Source of the DNA: Actinernus sp. WN-2022
Taxonomy: Eukaryota > Cnidaria > Anthozoa > Actiniaria > Actinernidae
DNA length: 64,000 nucleotides
Reading direction: 5' to 3'
Assembly (NCBI GenBank): GCA_030867875.1
Contig: JAOWCC010001501.1
Span: forward strand, 31,454,792-31,518,791
Below the pieces are notes generated by a model. The model saw only the letters and a program-made list of their open reading frames with translations. It was not told the DNA's origin and ran no database searches. Made by a program: the position numbers and the translations under genes. Shown here piece by piece: positions 52,692 to 62,380 of this stretch (within the stretch, counting starts at the first letter, position 1; each line of letters starts with the position of its first letter).

Positions 52692-54394
52692 AGACCCTTT
52701 AGCACGCCCCGTGATGCTTTGCGCGAAACAAGTATTTTCGTGGACCACGAAATTCAGTTCTGTGACCGGCAATGTCTACATGTAAAGAATCTGTTTGCAT
52801 CGTCGTTGTTACCGCTGATAGTTACTATTATATACGCACATACGATGAATACTCTTCTTAAGAACTTATTTAGGGCATTATTTTAAATATTGAACCAAAA
52901 TTTGCTGACAGATTTTGTGTGACATCCAACGGCCTAGCAAATCCGAGATGGCGCCAGCGAAGAACAACCGCCGAGAACATTGTCACGGTCTGTCTTCCTT
53001 CCTAAAACGAAGGTAAGAAGATCATTCGCCGATAATTCTCCGATCTTCCAGTTAGGGAAACACAAGCAACTGCGGTGAGCTTGGAGAGTACTCTCCATTC
53101 TTGCATTTCTGAGTACATTTGTAAATAGCCGGCAGCTTAGCGGATTCCGAGCGGATGACTCTGGCTGTTCAAAGGACTGTCGATTCTCCAACGGTATGAT
53201 ATTTGTGGTTCAGTTTTCTAGCAGGAACACCCAACGAACTGTTCTGCAAAATAACTGTTCTTCTGGGCCACTCGGCTGGCAAATTCTGCACTTTGGAATT
53301 TCTTGGCTGGCAAATTCTGCAGTCTGATACTAAATAATAATATAACGGAGCGATATTTGTCAGCTGGTAAATTCTGCAGTCCGATATAATTACATAATAA
53401 TAATATAACAGAGCGATATTTCTCAGCTGGCAAATTCTGCACGTACCTGTTGTTTCACAGGTTTTTAAAAATACCGAATTCTGCAGGTTAGCTCAGGTTT
53501 TTATTCTTAAAATAAAAATATTTTTGCTGCTGGCAAATTCTGCACTTAAATATTTCAGCTGGGAAATTTAGAAATTCTTCATGAACTTTAGGCTGGCTGG
53601 CGCTGCAGAACAGCTGTTCGTCTGCCAGCTGAAAAACAATTCCCTTAAATATGTTTAAATACATCTGATTTGTTATAAAAACATCAGAATGTTTGTTTTT
53701 ATGAAGTTTTACCGTTGGGTGTTCCTGTTCTAGTTGCGTGTATATCAGTGGATAAACTCAATGAATACCTTGCCGTTCCTCCGTTGTATCCGTGCTCACT
53801 AATTCCGATATTTAGTAGCTTGTAAGTGTTCAAACCGAAGTCAAGTCAACGCAAATACTTTGTAGCGATCGGTCAGTATACACACTTATAATATTCTCCT
53901 CAGCGAACAAATAAAGTTATTGCTCCTACTGATTTTCTATTGCTGTATGTTGTTGCTTGACTTATTCCTCATTTAGATTATTAGTTAGTAATAATAATCG
54001 AACTGTTTGTGCTCTATAATCTGATATGAAATGCATGTAAGTGTTCGTGCATGTTTTGAAATCCTAGAACGCGCTGAATAATTAAATAACGTCCTGCATC
54101 AAGTTCTCTTCCAAGTTCTACCTTTGTGGATGTTTAATTAATGAATAAGTCTCAGCTTTCAACGCTGAATCTATTTTAGGGCTTTCTTAAACTAGGCATT
54201 ATTTCCGTTTATATAAAGTTTCATAGAGGTCCATAGAATTTTGACGACGGTTGTTGAGTTACTTATATGTAGTTATGATATGAAATCATGTTGAGTTACT
54301 TGTTGAGTTAGGCGCTCGTCACAGTCAGTGAACACGAAATCAAAACAAAAAAACGGGTTTCGCGCAAAGTTTCACGGGGCGTGCTAAAGGGTCT
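52692..54394. mobile_element. TTAA-flanked TIR element, 1.7 kb
   Basis: The ends AGACCCTTTAGCACGCCCCG(TGA) and its complement (TCACGGGGCGTGCTAAAGGG) continue into GCTTTGCGCGAAAC/GTTTCGCGCAAAG. TTAA is at 52688-52691 and 54395-54398. The interior shows no transposase and is interrupted by the 53222-53727 element. The longest member of the TTAA group here. Confidence 0.78.
53222..53727. mobile_element. Nested DNA element, 506 bp, with subterminal repeats
   Basis: Ends CAGGAACACCCAACG and CGTTGGGTGTTCCTG are exact complements, flanked by a 6-bp direct repeat TTCTAG (53216-53221 and 53728-53733). Inside, CTGGCAAATTCTGCA recurs at least five times, like transposase-binding repeats. The superfamily is uncertain. 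Confidence 0.75.
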
Positions 54395-54398
54395 TTAA

Positions 54399-55037
54399 AA
54401 TATCCCAAAACCGATTCCGCACTGCTTTCTCACTGCTTTCTCAAAATATCGCACAAGTGACCAATTTTGCTGGAAACATCCAACATTCAATCAGTCCCGA
54501 TATCGTATAAATATTAAACGGGAACAGATAGATTCATTGGGATAGCTCGGCCTATACATGTGTCAGTATTAGTCGCGAACTCATAGTTCACTTTAAATTG
54601 ACCCATTTATACGAATCGTTCGCTGCTTAGCTAAGCGGTGCGGCTAACTTCCTCTCGTATAAATGGCCCTATTGTTGCTACTCTATTCCAGATTCAAGGC
54701 GAAATCTCCCCTTCAGATTAAAAAAAATCGGTACCCTGTTCCAGACCAAAACGGTGCGATATAGCGATTTATATACGCAATCGATCTTGCGCGAGCGGAT
54801 GTATAAAAGACACAATTAAGATATTAAACGTTGCATTTGAAGGAATTTCATGAGTCACTATGAGAGATTTAATTGTATAAAGGAACATTTTATACCGCAA
54901 CAGAAAGGAATATTACTATACTTAAACTGAATTATATTCAATACAGTAAACATTCCAGGTAAAAAAAATCCAAAAGACTCACTGTTTATTTGAGTGAAAA
55001 CAGTAACTATGCAGAATAGTTTAAATATAACTTAACA
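54399..55037. other. Unassigned DNA
   Basis: No gene or repeat recognised. Confidence 0.4.
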
Positions 55038-55275
55038 TCTCACCGATACCCCACCGACATATAACCGACACCTTACCGATATACCACCGATCCACTATCG
55101 GCCGACACATACACAGCAGGAGGGGGGAAATCGACCGATCGGTCGGCCGACACACGACCGACTGTCGACCGACATGTCGGCCACCCTTGACCGAGCCGCT
55201 ACCAGCAGTCGCCCGCGGGTCGGTCTACAGTCGGCTGATATGGCGGCCAACCATCGACCGATACGTCGGCCAACA
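55038..55275. repeat. GACCGACA-rich degenerate repeat block
   Basis: Many copies of CCGACA, GACCGA and TCGGTCGGCC on both strands, GC-rich compared with the surroundings. The self-complementary core CGACCGATCGGTCGGCCG is near 55131-55148. Confidence 0.75.
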
Positions 55276-55756
55276 TTGCGTTCAGTACACATGATCCTAT
55301 AACCCTATATCCACTAGGCCAGTGAGAACTCATCGTTTACCAGATATCTTCTTTCCGAAATATATACAGTTAATACAGGGTAAGTTTCGATTTATGAGTG
55401 CATGTGACTTTAATTTTGCGATCGATCGTCCCATCAGTTTATCTGCTGTCTTGATTACGGCCATCTTGGATAATTTACATATGTTGACTGATTCCTGGTA
55501 ACCAGTCTGTGTGATCTTCAGATCTGTATTGGGTTTCCTGTGGAAATTGTTCATAACAACAAACCAGTCTTCTTCCCTGGTTTATTTATTTGCCTTTATT
55601 AATTTAATTTGTAAATGCGTATGAGACCAGCTAGTGCTTGCTCGATATTTTTTTTTCTTGATTATTGTGTTGCTCGATATATTTTTTCCGATAGAAGAGC
55701 TTGCTCGATATTTTTTGGGGGATTTGCGCAACCCTCCATCAATAATCTAATGGTCC

Positions 55757-56110
55757 GTCCCTTATATCATATAATGCATGGCTTTATATCATATAATGGC
55801 TTAATATCATATAATCTATTATATCAAATAATGGATTATAGCAAAATTGAAGCATTAACTTGTTTGAAATAATGAATTTGGCTTAGGATCATGGTTTCAT
55901 ATAATTTATAAAGCAGTCTTGCATTATAGGAAATAATAGATAATGAATGACGATCATGGTTTCATATAATGCGAAAGGCTGTGTTGCATTATATGAAACA
56001 ATGAAATAGCAACACGAACATTATTTGAAATAATGAACATAGGAGGAAAAGAAATTATATGATATAATAACGATTATATATATAATTTCCATATAGTTTT
56101 CATATAATTG
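55757..56110. repeat. TTATATCATATAATG-type repeat array
   Basis: At least eight degenerate copies of ATATCATATAATG or TTTCATATAATG and their complements. This could be the subterminal part of a DNA transposon or a simple array. Confidence 0.65.
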
Positions 56111-57161
56111 TGACATATAATTGTTGGACACTTGGCACCCCATAGTCAACTAGTCTACACAAAAGTCTGAGTAAACTAAGTCAGATATCTATTTCTAGCG
56201 ATACGAATAAAGCACGAAAATTATCACAGCCGGTAGCACAACCTTTCGAGTTTGAGTCTTTAAGCTAGTATAATTTTTAACTTATGATTCAAAGCGAAGG
56301 CTTTCGTCAACACATCACTACAATTTTTTCACAGATAAACTCCGTAAATTGCGGTTTACAAGGAATCCGGTCGTTGCGCCGACGAGTTGATTCGCCGACG
56401 TCCCGTTCGCCAACGTATTGAGTCGATTCGATTGTTTGTGTTTTTTCATAGCCATAGCGTCCGTATTGATCTTACAAAATTTGTCCTCAGAATACGTCGT
56501 GACTTTGATTTCCTTTGCTTTTTGAGATACACACAACTGAATGAAAAGCAACTGACAGACGCCGGCAATGTCAGTGAAGTGAAAGTAATCTTGATCTAAA
56601 TAAAAGATGCTTTCTTGGATGTAATTTGCAACCTGAATAATATATAAATGCTGTGTTTATCACTCTCATAAGAATACCTACCTTCGATATGCGTGTAATC
56701 CTGGAGATTTAGATGAACAACAAGGCTTGTGTGCGTATATAAAAGCACATGGCGACTTGTAACTAAAATTGAAGTGACGCTTATTTAATATTCGGTTTTT
56801 GGCAGTATTCAAATTTTGCGCGCCTGAAATAACACTAGTCCTTGATCCGATTGGTTAAAAGCTGAAACGTCGCAGGCACCGGGATATTCAATTTCATTGT
56901 ATGGTGTTTTCACATGTAGGTATTATCCAACCGCTAGCGTCATCGGCAAGCTTTGAGTTCAAATGAACCGTTCAAATTACATTGAGGTAAAAAACCTATA
57001 TCTCGATCTATCCTGGCGGTTTCATCCTGGCGGTTTCATCCTGGCAATGGAAACCAGTAGTTATGGGATAGCCAGAGAACAAGAACATGGAGAAGTTGTC
57101 CAGGAACTGATGCTTTTATTGTCTCAGCGTGACTCCCAATCAATGGAAAACGCCGACTGCG
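56111..57161. other. Unassigned DNA
   Basis: No gene recognised. Around 56370-56420 is a GTTGATTCGCCGACG-type palindrome-like stretch. GGCGGTTTCATCCTG is tandemly duplicated at 57017-57045. Confidence 0.4.
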
Positions 57162-57169
57162 TGATGTAC

Positions 57170-57754
57170 CCCCGGGGGGGGGGTACTTACATGAAAAATG
57201 GGTATGTGTGTGAGGCCAACTGACCCTGTTTGACCCAATCCGAGCTCCAAAACCCTGATTGCCCCCTTTTTGGGAAAAAAAAACCTTATTGCCCCTTCTT
57301 TAAATTGTTTTCAAAACACGGTCGGATATATATCCCGGCCGGTATACCGCGTACCGGGATTGCATGCAAAATACGGAACATTTCAAGTCGGGACGTGGTA
57401 TTGGGTAAACAAATCAGCAGATGGAGTACATAGATAAGTACTGAAGTACGAATTAGCGGCGTCACAATGTAAGGGAACCTCAGTGCTTGCATGTGGACAG
57501 GCGATCAAAATGCGGCAACAGAATGTATTTTTTTTTACATGGTAGCTAAAAAAAACTGAACCCTAACTGCCTAAAAGATACTGAACCCCGACCCTGACTG
57601 CACCCAAATTATACTCAAATCCTGACCCTGATCTGCCCAAATCAGGTCAAAACCCTGACCCTACCTGCCCAAACTGAGCTCAAAACCCTGACCCACCCGG
57701 GCGGCACATACATAATACGTCACAAACAGGAGTACCCCCCCCCCCCCCCCCAGG
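57170..57754. mobile_element. hAT-like non-autonomous element with C/G-run ends, 585 bp
   Basis: Flanked by an exact 8-bp repeat TGATGTAC (57162-57169 and 57755-57762). The ends are CCCCGGGGGGGGGGTACTTA and a complementary GAGTACCCCCC...CAGG. The interior is a degenerate array of CCCTGACCCTGA/CTGCCCAAA-like units. No transposase. Confidence 0.8.
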
Positions 57755-57762
57755 TGATGTAC

Positions 57763-58216
57763 CAGTTGAGAATATCTTAATACGGTTCACTTAAAATATA
57801 TATTATGCTGCGTCACGTCAAGAGGTTTGTGTCAGCCCATCGCCTGAAACCTTCAGATGTTTCTACTTCGAACAATTCTATGTAAACCAAGGCATGTAGC
57901 ACCGACACTGCCGAGAGAGAGATGCGATTGTTGTTAAATCAGTAGACATGAGCCGAACCCAAGCAGACCCAAGCGTACTAAAACAGCCGATAAAATTTAC
58001 TTGAACAATATACATCGAAACCTATACATCCAATCCAACTGATCAGAACGACGCATCTGAATATATTATATATTAACTATGGCGGACGGTCACGTTTTTC
58101 TCTCTCTAAGAGAACTTAAATATTTATCTCTAAAAGCTAACATATAGCTAGTATTTAGTATAACGCAACTAGAGATCATCTAATAGAGTATTTTCTCAAA
58201 CCATTTCAAAAAAATC
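57763..58216. other. Intergenic DNA and probable 5' UTR of the LINE
   Basis: No frame. The LINE 5' end could not be placed; a target duplication matching the 3' flank was not found. Confidence 0.4.
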
Positions 58217-59002
58217 ATGCCTGAGACGCGACGTACTTCAAAAGCTTCTTCTGCATCGCTTGAGACCGAGCCGAGCGAGGACGGGTTTGTCACTTTCGCA
58301 ACCCTAAAGGAAATGATGCAGATCCAGGAACGAATGTTCAGAGGACTTTTCGACTCGGTGATGGCTTCATGCAATGCAAGAGTCGACGACCTTGTGAAGA
58401 CGGTGAGCGACATAAGAGCAAGCCTTCAATATACGCAAAAGGACATCGATGACATGAAACCGGCAAAGGACCAAATAGAGGAGGTCGAACAAGAACTCGG
58501 AAATATTCAAAATTATCTTGATTACCAAAAAGATAAGATAGAATACATGGAAAATCAAAGTAGAAGGAACAACATTCGTGTTGTTGGTATCCCTGAGGAA
58601 GATGGCGAAACATGGGACGACTCTGAAGCAAAAGCGAAACAGGTTCTGAAAGAAAAGCTGAAACTCAGTTTTGACGTTGACATTGAACGTGCCCATCGTG
58701 TGGGCAAACGTGCAGTGAGGGGCGCCTACTCTTCATCTGAGGACCGGCCTAGACGTCCTAGCCATAGAACCATCGTTTGTCGTCTACGAGACTGGAAGCA
58801 AAAAGAGTCGATCTTAAGGAGCGCCAGGAAAATTAAGCCTGAAGATTTATTCATCAACGAAGACCTAAGTAGCGAAACCATTGCGAAGAGAAAAAGCCAG
58901 ATGACTAAACTGAAGGATGCCAAGAAAGCTGGAAAAATCGCCTACTTTGTGTTGGATAAACTTGTAATAAGAAATCGGCTAACCAGTGCCGAACGCAGAT
59001 AA
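58217..59002 (+). CDS. LINE ORF1 protein (coiled-coil nucleic-acid-binding)
   Basis: 261 residues, ATG context AAATCATGCC. A Ser/Glu-rich N-terminus is followed by a long heptad-rich coiled coil (about residues 60-115, ...VEQELGNIQNYLDYQKDKIE). Then comes SRRNNIRVVGIPEEDGETW, the start of an RRM-like domain of the L1-type ORF1 (Transposase_22) class, with IERAHRVGK further on. The C-terminus is basic. Such proteins trimerise and coat LINE RNA to form the ribonucleoprotein used in retrotransposition. ORF2 begins seven bases after this stop in a different frame, so both should come from one bicistronic RNA. No disruption. Confidence 0.85.
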   Translation: MPETRRTSKASSASLETEPSEDGFVTFATLKEMMQIQERMFRGLFDSVMASCNARVDDLVKTVSDIRASLQYTQKDIDDMKPAKDQIEEVEQELGNIQNYLDYQKDKIEYMENQSRRNNIRVVGIPEEDGETWDDSEAKAKQVLKEKLKLSFDVDIERAHRVGKRAVRGAYSSSEDRPRRPSHRTIVCRLRDWKQKESILRSARKIKPEDLFINEDLSSETIAKRKSQMTKLKDAKKAGKIAYFVLDKLVIRNRLTSAERR

Positions 59003-59008
59003 GTTACC

Positions 59009-62000
59009 ATGAATTCACTTTCAAATTTACCTTTTAATGACTTAGATGATAATGAATTTAACCTTGTAATCTATGAACTGCAACATGGTCTTATTCACTT
59101 CAACTCTGATAGATTGTCCAGTTTGCACTATAATCCTTTATTCTCAAATACAAACCAGCACATAACACTTTCCGGTGACCTAGATCCAGATACACATTTT
59201 TATAATGATTCTAATCAATGCGATTACTTTATTGAGGATGAGTTTAACGATATGTTAAAAAATGAAGCCCATTATGGTAAACAATTTTCTCTCTTGCATT
59301 TAAATATTCGCAGCCTAGAATCTCACTTAGATAATTTCACGGATTTATTGGCTAATTTAGATACTAAGTTTTCAGTTATTGGGATTACTGAAACCTGGCT
59401 GCAAGATTCCTCTCATTCAGTCAATATTGAAGGTTTTTATTTTCATCATAGATATCGATCAAACAGATCTGGTGGTGGTGTCGGTTTGTATTTATCAGAT
59501 GAATTTGAATCTAAAATTCGTGTTGATTTAAGCTTTGATGATTTTGAGACTGTGGAATCTTTATTCGTTGAGATCAGTAGACCCCAGGGGAAAAACATAA
59601 TTGTTGGCGTCATCTATAGACCACCAAATCAGAATGTGAATGAATTTTTGAAAAAATTCAATGACATGATTGGAAAGATTTCTAAAGAAAACAAAATATG
59701 TTACTTAATGGGCGATTTCAATTTGAACCTAATGAACTATCAATGTCATGCACCTACCGGCGAATTCTTAGATGGAATGTACTCCAGTATGTTTCTTCCG
59801 TTGATTACTCGTCCTTCTAGAATAACATCTCATACGGCAACGCTAATTGATAACATATTTACCAACCATTTTCATAATCACTCGAGAAATGGTCTATTGT
59901 TTTCTGACATTTCCGACCATTTACCGGTTTTTTCGATTTGTTCCGATGACACGCTGTATCATAACCCAAATGATTATATTCTTGTTCGTGACAAAAGCCA
60001 AAACAACTTAGCTAATTTTAAAGATAAGTTAGAAACAATTAATTGGTCTCAACTTGACGCGTATAATGACCCTAAGAAAGCATACAATAGCTTCTTAAAA
60101 GAATACACTTCTACTTATAACGCGTGCTTTCCGTTACGAAGAATAAAGGCAAAACGCCGCCTCCTTGGTAAGCCATGGTTATCAAAAGGCCTCCTTAAGT
60201 CCATAAAAAGAAAAAACAAGTTATATAAAAAATACCTGCGTTTTCCAACTCCTAATCACGAACTGTCTTATAAAGATTACAAAAACAAATTAAATCATTC
60301 TCTGAGAATTGCTAAACGCCTGTATTACGAAAAAATATTAGAAGACAATAAGTCAAACATTAAAGCCACCTGGAGGATTCTTAATGAAGTTATCAACAAA
60401 AAAAGGTCGAAGCCTAAATTAACCTCGACGTTTAAAGTTGACGACCATGAAATTTCTGATCCTGTTGAAATTGCTAATAGATTTTGTAATTATTTCACTA
60501 ATATTGGGCCTAACTTAGCTAAAAAAATACAGCCTTCAGCCATGTCTCATCAGAATTTTCTTTCCGGCTTTTTTTCGAGTTCAGTGTTTTTTAATCCAAC
60601 AACCAAAGAAGAGATGATAGAAATTGCCAACAGCTTTAAACCAGGAAAAGCCTCTGGGTATGACAACATACCTATGTCTATAATACAACAATCTATTGAT
60701 ATTATTTCTGAACCCTTGACTCACATTATCAATTTATCCATTAGTCATGGTATTGTTCCTGATGAAATGAAAATTGCTCGCGTGATTCCTCTGTTTAAAG
60801 CTGATAAACAAGATTTGTTCACCAATTATAGACCAGTCTCAATTCTACCAAGCTTCTCTAAATTTTTGGAAAGAGTAATTTATAACCGCCTATTGATATA
60901 CATTAATAAATGTAATATTTTAAATGATAATCAGTTCGGTTTCAGAAAAAATCACTCTACAGCGCTTGCTTTGATCGACATATATGATAAAATTTCATCT
61001 GCAATTGATCGTAAAGAAATTGCTGTTGGAATTTTTCTAGATTTATCAAAAGCCTTCGACACTGTTAACCACAGCATTCTTTTTGACAAACTTGAACATT
61101 ACGGGATTCGTGGCATAGCATTAGATTGGATTAAAAGTTACTTTTCCAACAGAACACAATTCGTTCAGTTTAATGAGCACTGCTCTTCTCCTAAAAAGAT
61201 TTGCTGTGGGGTACCTCAAGGCTCAATTCTTGGTCCTTTATTTTTTTTATTGTATATCAATGACTTGAATAATGTTTCTAATGTATTAGAGCTTATTCTA
61301 TTTGCTGATGACACAAATATATTTTTCTCTCACAAAGACCCTGTTTACCTGATCAATACTCTGAATGCTGAAATAAACAAATTATCAGATTGGTTCAAGG
61401 CAAATAAACTCTCATTGAATTTAACAAAGACAAAATTCATGATATTTAAACCCAGACAAAATAGACAATGTCATAATCTTCAGTTGGTTATAAACAACCA
61501 GATAATTGATCAAGTAAAAGAAACCATGTTTCTAGGGGTAATACTAGATGAACACTTATCTTGGAAACCATATATATCTCATATAGCCAACAAAATATCG
61601 AAATCTGTAGGAATCATTTTTAAATCTAGTTTTTACCTTTCCAAAACGTCTTTACGAACACTGTATTATGCAATGATTTATCCTTACCTTCAATATTGTA
61701 ATTTAGTCTGGGCTTCTACTTACCCATCCAATCTTCGTCGTATAGTACTACTTCAAAAACGTGTCATTAGAATCCTAATGAAGACTAAATTTGATGCTCA
61801 CACTGATCCTATTTTCAAAGAACTAAACATAATTAAATTCCATGACATTCTTTTGTTACAGATAGGTCAATTTATGTACTCCTACAAAAATGGTCTTTTG
61901 CCAATTAAATTTAACAACATGTTTTTAACAAATGATCAAGTCCATAATTACAACACTAGAAATGCTCCAGCTTTTCGCACTCCCTTATGTAAAACCAACA

Positions 62001-62128
62001 TAAGGCAGTTTTCTGTATACTTTCAAGGTCCAAAGTTATTTAATTCACTTGATACTGAACTTATTAACTCCGCCTCCCTTTCTCTTTTCAAAGTAAATTT
62101 TAAATCCTATCTCTTTGGTAAATATTAA
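59009..62128 (+). CDS. LINE ORF2: endonuclease and reverse transcriptase
   Basis: 1039 residues, uninterrupted. An APE-like endonuclease comes first: LLHLNIRSL (about residue 94), GITETWL (about 124), MGDFNLN (about 233) and SDISDHLPV (about 299). The reverse transcriptase follows: RPVSILPSFSKFLERV, FGFRKNHST, FLDLSKAFDTVNH (about 676), GVPQGSILGPLFFLLYINDL and the catalytic FADDTNIFF (about 764). A cysteine-poor C-terminus ends ...SLFKVNFKSYLFGKY. No RNase H is seen. This domain set, length and 3' tail fit the CR1/L2/Rex group. All catalytic residues are present, so this copy may be retrotransposition-competent. Confidence 0.92.
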   Translation: MNSLSNLPFNDLDDNEFNLVIYELQHGLIHFNSDRLSSLHYNPLFSNTNQHITLSGDLDPDTHFYNDSNQCDYFIEDEFNDMLKNEAHYGKQFSLLHLNIRSLESHLDNFTDLLANLDTKFSVIGITETWLQDSSHSVNIEGFYFHHRYRSNRSGGGVGLYLSDEFESKIRVDLSFDDFETVESLFVEISRPQGKNIIVGVIYRPPNQNVNEFLKKFNDMIGKISKENKICYLMGDFNLNLMNYQCHAPTGEFLDGMYSSMFLPLITRPSRITSHTATLIDNIFTNHFHNHSRNGLLFSDISDHLPVFSICSDDTLYHNPNDYILVRDKSQNNLANFKDKLETINWSQLDAYNDPKKAYNSFLKEYTSTYNACFPLRRIKAKRRLLGKPWLSKGLLKSIKRKNKLYKKYLRFPTPNHELSYKDYKNKLNHSLRIAKRLYYEKILEDNKSNIKATWRILNEVINKKRSKPKLTSTFKVDDHEISDPVEIANRFCNYFTNIGPNLAKKIQPSAMSHQNFLSGFFSSSVFFNPTTKEEMIEIANSFKPGKASGYDNIPMSIIQQSIDIISEPLTHIINLSISHGIVPDEMKIARVIPLFKADKQDLFTNYRPVSILPSFSKFLERVIYNRLLIYINKCNILNDNQFGFRKNHSTALALIDIYDKISSAIDRKEIAVGIFLDLSKAFDTVNHSILFDKLEHYGIRGIALDWIKSYFSNRTQFVQFNEHCSSPKKICCGVPQGSILGPLFFLLYINDLNNVSNVLELILFADDTNIFFSHKDPVYLINTLNAEINKLSDWFKANKLSLNLTKTKFMIFKPRQNRQCHNLQLVINNQIIDQVKETMFLGVILDEHLSWKPYISHIANKISKSVGIIFKSSFYLSKTSLRTLYYAMIYPYLQYCNLVWASTYPSNLRRIVLLQKRVIRILMKTKFDAHTDPIFKELNIIKFHDILLLQIGQFMYSYKNGLLPIKFNNMFLTNDQVHNYNTRNAPAFRTPLCKTNIRQFSVYFQGPKLFNSLDTELINSASLSLFKVNFKSYLFGKY

Positions 62129-62235
62129 TCATGATTAATTATTATTAAGAATACAGGTAACGCAAAAAATAACAAGGAAAAAACGCCAGTTCGTCATAGT
62201 TACTCGTTATGTCTATCCACTTGCTGTTATTTTAA

Positions 62236-62287
62236 GAGGAAGCCTAAATTCACATAAGCCCTTAATGGTTTCTTTTTAGGCTTCCTC
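62236..62287 (+). other. LINE 3' UTR hairpin
   Basis: A 13-bp perfect stem GAGGAAGCCTAAA / TTTAGGCTTCCTC with a 26-base loop, about 70 bases before the tail. It is also kept in the fragment at 37690-37830. A likely recognition structure for the element's own reverse transcriptase, by analogy with other stringent LINEs. Confidence 0.65.
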
Positions 62288-62352
62288 GCCATTAACCTTT
62301 ATATATATTTACTTTGTATTATCTACTTTGTAACTTCTATTAGTGGCGAATA

Positions 62353-62380
62353 AAATACAATACAATACAATACAATACAA
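62353..62380 (+). repeat. LINE tail, (ATACA)n
   Basis: About five tandem AATAC/ATACA units in place of poly(A). Confidence 0.85.

Larger units (their letters stand above)
58217..62380 (+). mobile_element. Apparently full-length CR1/L2-like LINE
   Basis: Two intact adjacent ORFs, a 3' UTR with a hairpin (62236-62287), and a tail of ATACA repeats. Only the 5' boundary is uncertain, and it lies upstream of 58217. Older relatives are at 1-2460, 37690-37830 and 39830-41900. Confidence 0.85.

Noticed and set aside
53250..53560. CTGGCAAATTCTGCA repeats considered as a CRISPR array
   Set aside because: Spacing is irregular and the copies lie within a DNA element bounded by exact inverted repeats.
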